A stretch of DNA of 11,302 bases from Lutibacter sp. GTDB lineage: Bacteria; Bacteroidota; Bacteroidia; Flavobacteriales; Flavobacteriaceae. This document shows positions 5,960 through 11,302 of the stretch, piece after piece; position 1 is the stretch's first letter, and each line of letters begins with the position of its first letter. The notes under the pieces were generated by a model. The model saw nothing but the letters and a program-made list of their open reading frames with translations, ran no database searches and was not told where the DNA came from. A program made the translations under genes and the position numbers. The stretch lies in contig SDWL01000034.1 in NCBI GenBank assembly GCA_004195315.1, forward strand, positions 1 to 11,302, given 5' to 3'.

Positions 5960-7615
5960 TTATTTATTCACCATTTTATCAGCTAAAACTAGTGCATTGT
6001 ATGCATTTGCAATTTTTCCTGAAATTGATAAATCAGAGAATTTTACTTTTTTCCCATTCGGGTTTTCTTTCGATTTAGAACCTGGTAATATCACTTCCAT
6101 ATCTAATTTAGTTCCAGAATTCATAATAATATGTTTTACCTGACTTGCTGATAACTGTGGATAGTATGATCTAACTAAAGCTGCTACACCCGCAACTTCT
6201 GGAGAAGCCATTGAAGTACCACTATATTTTTTATATTTATTTTGAGGTACTGTTGAATAAATTTGTACTCCTGGAGCAAATATATCTACATTTAATTTTC
6301 CGTAGTTTGAAAATGTTGCTGGCAAGTTTTCGTCAAAATTAACACTCATTGCACCAATAGTAAGTACATTGTCTGCAATTTCTGTAACCTTATCTTCAGA
6401 ATCATTTGGGAAATTATCTTTTACATCAATATCTTTACCGTCGTTTCCGGCAGCATGAACCAATAATACATCATGTTTTTCAGCATATTTAATAGCATCA
6501 AATACCCAATGACGATAAGATGAAAAGCTTTTACCAAAGCTCATATTTACAACTTTAGCTCCATTATCTACAGCATATCTAATAGCTAAAGCAACATCTT
6601 TATCGCGTTCATCACCATCTGGAACAGCTCTTACAGACATTAACTTTGCGTTATGTGCAACACCATTTAAACCAACACCATTATTACGAGTTGCTAAAAT
6701 AATACCTGCAACATGAGTTCCGTGAGATTCTATTTCTGTTGATCCAATAACAAATTCATTCCCGTATTTAACATCATTAATATTTGTTGGGTCATCACCT
6801 ACAATTGCTCTTCCATCAAAATCAAAATCATAGTTTTTATTTCTTTTTTGAGTCTCATAATATTCTAAGTATGCTTTTTCATCTAAACCTCTAGATATTA
6901 ATCCTAAAACATCACCTATTTGAGCTTGTAATGTTTCATCTTCAGTTTTAATTGCTTGTAAATCTTCAATAGTAATGCTATCTTTTCCTAAGAATTTTTT
7001 AACTGCATTAAAATTTTCACCTATTTGAACCATACGATCCATTGTTCTAAAATGTCTTCCTGAAGAAGCTTCAAAAGCTTTTAAATATTCTTGATATTTT
7101 TCAAAATTAGCTTTCTCATTATCGCTAATGTTTTCTAATGTTTTACCTTCAAAACGAGGGTTCATTTTAGCAACAATTCGTGTAATTTCTAATTGTTCAG
7201 GAGCATCAACTCCGTTACCTCCTAAAAAATTCCATCCATAAATATCATCTACATATCCATTCTTATCATCATCAATTCCATTACCTGCTATTTCTTTTGG
7301 ATTCGTCCAAAGTACATCTTTTAAATCTTCATGTTCAATATCAATACCTGAATCAATAACAGCTACAACAACTGTTACACCTGTTTTACCTTCTAAAAAT
7401 TTATAAGCTTTGTCTAAACTAATCCCAGGAATGGTATCAGTTACTATATCAGCATGAGCCCAATGATTAAATTGCTCATCACTTACTGTTCCTTTTTTTG
7501 CTAAAATTGATACTGTTGTATCCATAGCTGGTACTGCTACATTTTTTACAGAACCACAACTTGCTAATGTAATAGCCGCAACTGCTACAATATTAATTGA
7601 TTTGAATATTCTCAT
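5960..7615 (-). CDS. S8 (subtilisin) family serine peptidase, lipoprotein
   Basis: This 551-residue protein carries a complete subtilisin triad: Asp88 in AVIDSGID, His298 in ESHGTHVAG and Ser468 in GTSMASPEVAG, with oxyanion-hole Asn391 in HAAGNDG. A lipobox (TLASC, Cys20) follows a hydrophobic stretch, so the mature protein should be lipid-anchored. The residues after Cys20 (GSVKNVAV) lack the acidic lipoprotein export signal described in some Bacteroidota, which suggests, but does not prove, an inward-facing position. The odd point is the Asp-to-His distance of 210 residues, against about 30 in subtilisin. The interval opens with an acidic, possibly calcium-binding stretch (GNGIDDDKNGYVDD, 111-124) and continues with a helix-rich, charged part (about 140-265). 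No C-terminal sorting domain is present. It lies 12 bases after the MBL-fold hydrolase gene, so the two are almost certainly one transcript. Targets are unknown. Confidence 0.94.
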   Translation of the reverse strand: MRIFKSINIVAVAAITLASCGSVKNVAVPAMDTTVSILAKKGTVSDEQFNHWAHADIVTDTIPGISLDKAYKFLEGKTGVTVVVAVIDSGIDIEHEDLKDVLWTNPKEIAGNGIDDDKNGYVDDIYGWNFLGGNGVDAPEQLEITRIVAKMNPRFEGKTLENISDNEKANFEKYQEYLKAFEASSGRHFRTMDRMVQIGENFNAVKKFLGKDSITIEDLQAIKTEDETLQAQIGDVLGLISRGLDEKAYLEYYETQKRNKNYDFDFDGRAIVGDDPTNINDVKYGNEFVIGSTEIESHGTHVAGIILATRNNGVGLNGVAHNAKLMSVRAVPDGDERDKDVALAIRYAVDNGAKVVNMSFGKSFSSYRHWVFDAIKYAEKHDVLLVHAAGNDGKDIDVKDNFPNDSEDKVTEIADNVLTIGAMSVNFDENLPATFSNYGKLNVDIFAPGVQIYSTVPQNKYKKYSGTSMASPEVAGVAALVRSYYPQLSASQVKHIIMNSGTKLDMEVILPGSKSKENPNGKKVKFSDLSISGKIANAYNALVLADKMVNK

Positions 7616-7627
7616 TTCTAATTTATT

Positions 7628-8488
7628 TTAATTAAATACTTCGTTAAATTTATATGTTTGGTCTAATCGTACTCCTTTTTCTGTATGTTTAACTGTACAA
7701 AGTTCATTGATAGCATCATGTTCAAAAAACAACAAGTAATTATTATCAGCTGCTTTATTTAAAAACGTTGCTTTTTCATCCATGGTTAATAACGGACGTG
7801 TATCATAACCCATCACATAAGGTAAAGGAATGTGCCCAACAGTTGGTAATAAATCTGCTACAAAAACAATAGTTTTGTCTTTATATTGAATATGTGGAAT
7901 CATTTGCTTTTCTGTATGTCCATCAGCAAATAAAATATTGAAGCCTAGTTCTGAATTTTGAACAAAATCATTCGTAGGTATGTTTACAAAATTTAATTGT
8001 CCGCTTGCTTCAATTGGATTGATATTTTCTTTTAAAAATGATGCTTTTTCTCTAACGTTTGGTTCAGTAGCCCATTTCCAGTGGTTTTTATTGCTCCAAA
8101 ATTTAGCATTTTTAAAAGCTGGTTCATAACCTGTACGGTCTTTATTCCATTGAATACTTCCTCCGCAATGGTCAAAATGTAAATGTGTTAGAAAAACGTC
8201 AGTAATATCATCTCTGTGAAAACCATGTTTTGCTAATGAAGAGTCTAAAGAAAAATCACCAAACATATAATAAAAACCAAAAAATTTCTCAGATTGTTTG
8301 TTTCCAACACCTGTGTCAATTAAAATAAGTCGATTACCATCTTCAATAAGCATGGTTCTAAGACTCATATCAATTAAATTATTACTGTCTGCAGGGTTTG
8401 TGCGTTGCCACAAAACTTTAGGAACTACTCCAAACATGGCACCACCATCTAGCTTAAAGTTTCCTGTTTCAATTGGGTATATTTTCAT
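7628..8488 (-). CDS. MBL-fold metallo-hydrolase
   Basis: This 286-residue protein has the metallo-beta-lactamase fold signature THLHFDHCGG, giving His102, His104, Asp106 and His107. Further metal ligands fit His191 (ADGHT), Asp212 (VADLLP) and His257 (FEHD), so a dinuclear zinc site looks complete. The LILIDTGVG strand at 54-62 is typical of the fold. No signal peptide is seen, so it is probably cytoplasmic. The length and the order of motifs recall the group holding N-acyl homoserine lactonases and related lactonases or esterases, but substrate cannot be read from sequence. It is the first gene of a two-gene unit with the S8 lipoprotein. A well-formed -7 box lies just upstream of its start, which supports the chosen ATG. 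Confidence 0.9.
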   Translation of the reverse strand: MKIYPIETGNFKLDGGAMFGVVPKVLWQRTNPADSNNLIDMSLRTMLIEDGNRLILIDTGVGNKQSEKFFGFYYMFGDFSLDSSLAKHGFHRDDITDVFLTHLHFDHCGGSIQWNKDRTGYEPAFKNAKFWSNKNHWKWATEPNVREKASFLKENINPIEASGQLNFVNIPTNDFVQNSELGFNILFADGHTEKQMIPHIQYKDKTIVFVADLLPTVGHIPLPYVMGYDTRPLLTMDEKATFLNKAADNNYLLFFEHDAINELCTVKHTEKGVRLDQTYKFNEVFN

Positions 8489-8506
8489 TCAATAAACTTA
8501 TATGGA

Positions 8507-8514
8507 CAAATATA
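8507..8514 (-). promoter_or_regulatory. -7 promoter element of the MBL / S8 unit
   Basis: On the minus strand TATATTTG (8514-8507) fits TAnnTTTG exactly and lies 18 bases before the ATG at 8488, implying a leader of about ten bases. No convincing TTG is seen 19-20 bases further upstream, where the tRNA terminator already begins. Confidence 0.5.
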
Positions 8515-8550
8515 CGTGAATTTATACTTAAGGAAGTGTTAAAGAAAAGC

Positions 8551-8580
8551 AAAAAACCTAAGCAAATGCTTAGGTTTTTT
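8551..8580 (-). terminator. Intrinsic terminator after tRNA-Cys
   Basis: AAAAAACCTAAGC (8551-8563) pairs perfectly with GCTTAGGTTTTTT (8568-8580) around a 4-base loop. Read on the minus strand, it begins three bases after the tRNA discriminator base and ends in a T run, as expected for a single tRNA gene. Confidence 0.9.
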
Positions 8581-8583
8581 TTG

Positions 8584-8654
8584 AGGCATCGAGCGGATTC
8601 GAACCGCTGTAGGAGCTTTTGCAGAGCCCAGCCTAGCCACTCGGCCACGACGCC
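8584..8654 (-). tRNA. tRNA-Cys (GCA)
   Basis: Read on the minus strand, a full cloverleaf can be folded: acceptor GGCGTCG/CGATGCC with one G:U pair, D stem GCC/GGC, anticodon stem GGGCT/AGCTC around loop CTGCAAA (anticodon GCA), a 4-base variable region, and T arm AGCGG-TTCGAAT-CCGCT. The discriminator base is T (U73), a known identity element for cysteine tRNA. Length is 71 bases. The 3' CCA is not encoded (the next bases are CAA), so it must be added after transcription. It has its own promoter and terminator and is a single-tRNA unit between folB and the MBL/S8 unit. Confidence 0.96.
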
Positions 8655-8666
8655 TTATTTGGTTTG

Positions 8667-8697
8667 CAAATTTAATGATTTTTAATAAGCTGACAAG
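8667..8697 (-). promoter_or_regulatory. Promoter of tRNA-Cys
   Basis: On the minus strand CTTG (8697-8694) is followed after 19 bases by TAAATTTG (8674-8667), an exact match to TAnnTTTG. Transcription would start a few bases before the mature tRNA 5' end at 8654. Both boxes and the spacing fit the Bacteroidota primary sigma factor pattern. Confidence 0.7.
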
Positions 8698-8765
8698 TAT
8701 TTTTTAAATTTTTGTTTAAAAATATAATGTACAGAAGTAATAATCAAATACTTGATACCTTATAC

Positions 8766-9125
8766 TTATTTTTGGGTTTTTGACATTTCAATAGTAACCA
8801 TAGCAACATTACCTCCAATTGGTGGATTTAATTTAGAAACGGCTACATCTGCTTTTTTTATCATTGGTATTTCAAGCAAAATTCTATCTAAAATACGTAT
8901 TGTAACTTCTTCTAATAATTGAGAACGAATAGCCATTTCTTCTTTTACTATTTTATTTAAGTGTACATAATCAACAGTATCAGCTAAATTATCTGTTTTT
9001 GCAGATTTTGATAAATTAGCCTTCACTGAAAGATCTACACTATAATCTGACCCAATTTTCCCTTCTTCAACTAAACATCCGTGATACGCATACACTCGAA
9101 TATTTTTTATTTTTATTGTCCCCAT
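8766..9125 (-). CDS. folB: Dihydroneopterin aldolase
   Basis: FolB converts 7,8-dihydroneopterin to 6-hydroxymethyl-7,8-dihydropterin and glycolaldehyde in folate synthesis, in the cytoplasm as an oligomeric ring. The 119-residue protein from the ATG at 9125 has family-typical length and opening (MGTIKIKNIRVYAYHGCLVEE). Expected active-site residues are present: Glu21 after HGCLVE, Tyr53 in DTVDYVHL and Lys98 in VSKLNPPIGG. The frame stays open upstream to an ATG at 9212, but those 29 extra residues have no counterpart in the family, and a TACCTTTG promoter box at 9151-9144 falls inside them, so the downstream start is preferred. It is divergent from glnS. No clear terminator is seen between folB and tRNA-Cys, so some read-through into the tRNA is possible. 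No other folate gene lies in the window. Confidence 0.93.
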   Translation of the reverse strand: MGTIKIKNIRVYAYHGCLVEEGKIGSDYSVDLSVKANLSKSAKTDNLADTVDYVHLNKIVKEEMAIRSQLLEEVTIRILDRILLEIPMIKKADVAVSKLNPPIGGNVAMVTIEMSKTQK

Positions 9126-9143
9126 TTGTATCAAAAATTTAGA

Positions 9144-9151
9144 CAAAGGTA
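9144..9151 (-). promoter_or_regulatory. -7 promoter element of folB
   Basis: On the minus strand TACCTTTG (9151-9144) fits TAnnTTTG exactly and lies 18 bases before the ATG at 9125, leaving a leader of about ten bases. No clear -33 TTG is seen at the usual distance. It supports the shorter FolB start. Confidence 0.45.
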
Positions 9152-9225
9152 AGTTGTTTTTACTTTTAATACTATTGATTTCCGTTTTCACATTAGAGAT
9201 AGAACACTTCAACTAGACTCAACGC

Positions 9226-9350
9226 AAGCTATTATTTGAACTCTTTTTTAGCTGTTTTCAACATAAAAAAACGAGTAGTGAAAGCCCAACCTGTAAGGGA
9301 ACGCCCTAAATACAATACTTATGCTGCTGTTTTAACCCATTAACCAACAC
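9226..9350 (-). repeat. Structured intergenic element resembling flavobacterial GGGCGTTCCC repeats
   Basis: Read on the minus strand, this gap holds GGGCGTTCCC (9306-9297), then GGTTGGGCTTTC (9291-9280), then an imperfect hairpin in which CTC-TTTTTTA and TAAAAAA-GAG pair (9241-9275, with an inner TGTT/AACA stem and a one-base bulge), and finally a GCTTGCGTTGAG end. From memory, this order (GGGCGTTCCC, GGTCGGGCT plus TTTCCGC-like bases, then a T/A-rich hairpin) recurs between genes in many flavobacterial genomes. Its function is not known to me. Against that remembered form this copy has differences (GGTTGGGC, and CACTACTCG where CCGCTACTCG is usual), so it may be a diverged copy. Boundaries are approximate. 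The nearby GC content is above that of the surrounding intergenic DNA, consistent with a discrete inserted unit. No protein-coding frame is convincing here. Confidence 0.5.
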
Positions 9351-9367
9351 ACTGTGTTTATTTATAG

Positions 9368-9397
9368 TTGCATTGCCAAAAAAAATCGATAATTTTG
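9368..9397 (+). promoter_or_regulatory. Promoter of glnS
   Basis: TTG at 9368-9370 is followed after exactly 19 bases by TAATTTTG at 9390-9397, a full match to TAnnTTTG. Transcription would begin near 9404, giving a leader of about 15 bases before the ATG at 9419. With the tRNA-Cys promoter this is the best match in the window. Confidence 0.7.
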
Positions 9398-9418
9398 TAG
9401 CTTATTAGTTTTTATATT

Positions 9419-11098
9419 ATGACTGAAGATAAAAAATCATTAAATTTTTTAGAGCAAATTATTGAAGAAGATTTAGCAAACGGTTTACCAAAAGATAAAC
9501 TTCGTTTTAGGTTTCCTCCTGAACCAAATGGGTATTTACACATTGGGCATGCAGCCTCTATTTGCTTAAATTTTGGATTGGGTTTAAAATACAATGCACC
9601 TGTAAATTTACGTTTTGACGATACAAATCCGGCTAAAGAAGAGCAAGAATATGTTGATGCCATTAAGTTTGATGTTGAGTGGTTAGGGTTTAAATGGGAT
9701 AAAGAATTGTATTCTTCAGATTATTTTCAGCAATTATATGATTGGACCTTGGAATTAATAAAAGAAGGAAAAGCGTATGTTGATAATCAAACATCTGAAG
9801 AAATGGCGAAACAAAAAGGGTCGCCAACTGAAGTAGGAACTGATAGTCCAAACCGAGATAGATCTATTGAAGAAAACTTAGATTTATTTTTGAGAATGAA
9901 AAATGGAGAGTTTGAAGAAGGCTCTCATGTGTTGCGTGCAAAAATAGACATGAAACATGTAAATATGCATATGCGTGATCCCATTTTGTATCGTATTTTA
10001 AAAAGAAAACATCACAGAACTGGAAATGATTGGTGTATTTACCCAATGTATGACTGGACACATGGTGAATCTGATTACCTTGAACAAGTTTCACATTCTA
10101 TCTGCACTTTAGAATTTAAAAGCCACAGAGATTTATACGATTGGTATGTTGATCAAGTGTATGATACAACAACATTAAGACCAAAACAACGTGAATTTGC
10201 TCGTAGAAACTTAAGTTATACAGTAATGAGCAAACGTAAATTACTACAATTGGTTGAAGAAGGTGTGGTTAATGGTTGGGATGATCCTAGAATGCCAACA
10301 ATTTCAGGTTTACGAAGAAGAGGTTATACTGCTGAATCTATTAAAATATTTAGTGAAACTGCGGGAATTTCAAAACGTGATAACGTAACGGATGTTGCTT
10401 TATTAGAGCATTGTATAAAAGACGATTTAAACAAAACAGCACCAAGAGTTATGGCTGTTTTAAATCCTGTGAAAATTATTATTACAAATTATCCTGAAGA
10501 AAAAGAAGAGTTTTTAGATGCCAATTATAACGATTATGAAGAAGGTTTTGGTAGTAGAGCAGTACCTTTTTCTCGTGAAATATATATTGAAAAAGAGGAT
10601 TTTAGAGAAGAAGCAAATAAAAAATTCTTCCGACTTAAATTAGGAAACGAAGTTCGTTTAAAGAATGCTTATATAATTAAAGCAGAAAGTTGTTTAAAAG
10701 ATGAAAATGGTGAGATTACTGAAATTTATTGTACGTACGATGAAGATTCGTTAAGCGGAAGCGGAACAGAAGCTAGTAAACGTAAAGTGAAAGGAACCTT
10801 GCATTGGGTTTCTGCAAAACACGCTGTAAAAGCTGAAGTTAGAGTGTACGACCGATTATTTACAGATGAAGCACCAGACGGACATAAAGACAAAGATTTT
10901 AAAGAGTTTTTAAACCCCGATTCATTAACAGTTATTGATGCTTTTGTTGAACCAAGTTTAAAAACAGCGAATGTTTTAGACCGATTCCAATTTCAACGAT
11001 TAGGCTATTTTTGTGTTGATAAAGACACTACAGAAACTAAATTAGTTTTTAACAGAACCGTTCCTTTACGTGATAGTTGGGCTAAAAAGGAGAAGTAA
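9419..11098 (+). CDS. glnS: Glutamine--tRNA ligase
   Basis: GlnRS charges tRNA-Gln with glutamine using ATP, in the cytoplasm. The 559-residue product is complete and close in length to E. coli GlnRS (about 554). It is a class I synthetase: the HIGH motif lies at 41-44 within FPPEPNGYLHIGHA, and the KMSKS-type loop is VMSKR at 269-273, the form usual in GlnRS. NLRFDDTNPAKEEQEYVDAIK and the DWCIYPMYDWTHGESDYLEQVSHSICTLEF block are characteristic of GlnRS rather than GluRS. The C-terminal anticodon-binding beta-barrels run from about 345 to the end. The N-terminal YqeY-like extension found in some bacteria is absent. The start is the ATG just after a strong promoter match. It is a single-gene unit, divergent from folB; no strong terminator is visible behind it. 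Confidence 0.98.
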   Translation: MTEDKKSLNFLEQIIEEDLANGLPKDKLRFRFPPEPNGYLHIGHAASICLNFGLGLKYNAPVNLRFDDTNPAKEEQEYVDAIKFDVEWLGFKWDKELYSSDYFQQLYDWTLELIKEGKAYVDNQTSEEMAKQKGSPTEVGTDSPNRDRSIEENLDLFLRMKNGEFEEGSHVLRAKIDMKHVNMHMRDPILYRILKRKHHRTGNDWCIYPMYDWTHGESDYLEQVSHSICTLEFKSHRDLYDWYVDQVYDTTTLRPKQREFARRNLSYTVMSKRKLLQLVEEGVVNGWDDPRMPTISGLRRRGYTAESIKIFSETAGISKRDNVTDVALLEHCIKDDLNKTAPRVMAVLNPVKIIITNYPEEKEEFLDANYNDYEEGFGSRAVPFSREIYIEKEDFREEANKKFFRLKLGNEVRLKNAYIIKAESCLKDENGEITEIYCTYDEDSLSGSGTEASKRKVKGTLHWVSAKHAVKAEVRVYDRLFTDEAPDGHKDKDFKEFLNPDSLTVIDAFVEPSLKTANVLDRFQFQRLGYFCVDKDTTETKLVFNRTVPLRDSWAKKEK

Positions 11099-11302
11099 TA
11101 AATTTAAAAAATAATTCATAATTCATTAATATTAAAAACGTTGGTATTATGTTAAATATTTAAAACAATATTTTTCCAGAGTACGCATATTTATAAACAT
11201 ATTTTCAACTCCTTTTTACTTAGAAAGAATTATTACCTTAATTATTACAACCAATTTATTTTGAGAAATACTTTCCAAATTAATTTTTTAAAAAAAACTG
11301 TA
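11099..11302. other. AT-rich intergenic stretch with no recognised gene
   Basis: About 200 bases after glnS, very AT-rich, with stops in all frames at short intervals. Apart from one weak hairpin I see no RNA gene, repeat or full promoter. A minus-strand ATG at 11200 has an AAGGAG eight bases upstream but leads to only 17 codons. Confidence 0.5.
11154..11176 (+). terminator. Weak candidate terminator of glnS
   Basis: AAATATT (11154-11160) can pair with AATATTT (11167-11173) around a 6-base loop, followed by a few Ts. The stem is pure A/T and 55 bases after the stop codon, so it is weak compared with the other terminators here and may be chance. Confidence 0.2.

Noticed and set aside
8473..8685. 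Plus-strand open frame running through the tRNA region
   Set aside because: It is antisense to tRNA-Cys and its terminator; the structured RNA explains the sequence, and the translation resembles no protein.
9213..9418. A known housekeeping RNA (SRP RNA, tmRNA, 6S or RNase P) in the folB-glnS gap
   Set aside because: None of the conserved cores of these RNAs that I can recall is present; the blocks fit an intergenic repeat better.
11147..11214. Minus-strand mini-frame (17 codons) with AAGGAG eight bases before an ATG
   Set aside because: Too short to support, and other genes here do not use Shine-Dalgarno sites, so the match is probably coincidence.
1..11302. CRISPR array, transposase, integrase, toxin-antitoxin or phage genes
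   Set aside because: No regularly spaced repeats and no proteins of these families were seen on either strand.

Overview
The window looks like chromosomal DNA from a member of the Bacteroidota, most likely family Flavobacteriaceae. This rests on four things: the DNA is very AT-rich; the first gene ends in a type IX secretion sorting domain; start codons lack Shine-Dalgarno sites; and several promoters fit the Bacteroidota pattern TTG-N19/20-TAnnTTTG rather than the E. coli -35/-10 pattern. Genus cannot be fixed from the sequence alone; assignment rests on protein family resemblance and motif style.

Layout, left to right. Positions 1-976 hold the 3' part of a secreted, cell-surface or extracellular protein (FN3 domain, beta-sandwich domain, T9SS sorting domain), closed by a hairpin terminator. 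A small YwbE-family gene follows (1085-1294). The stretch 1295-1843 is not empty: it holds a 49-codon gene candidate on the minus strand with its own promoter-like site, and a stop-bounded, protein-like fragment on the plus strand that may be a gene remnant. Next come a YdhF-type aldo-keto reductase and an ATP-grasp ligase, 36 bases apart on the plus strand and probably one transcript, ending in a strong hairpin shared with the convergent gene.

From 4023 to 9125 everything is on the minus strand: an M1 zinc metallopeptidase with a signal peptide; a two-gene unit of a metallo-beta-lactamase-fold hydrolase followed 12 bases later by a subtilisin-family lipoprotein; a tRNA-Cys(GCA) with promoter and terminator; and folB (dihydroneopterin aldolase). 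The M1 and S8 genes are both envelope proteases but are separated by a strong terminator. folB and glnS are divergent, and between them lies a structured intergenic sequence resembling repeats I associate with flavobacterial genomes. The window ends with complete glnS (glutaminyl-tRNA synthetase) and about 200 bases without a recognisable gene.

Most of the window is ordinary housekeeping and envelope-hydrolase content. The parts worth a second look are the AKR/ATP-grasp pair of unknown substrate, the unannotated small gene and coding remnant at 1324-1824, the S8 lipoprotein with a roughly 210-residue Asp-to-His interval, and the repeat-like element upstream of glnS. I found no CRISPR array, transposase, integrase or obvious defence system.
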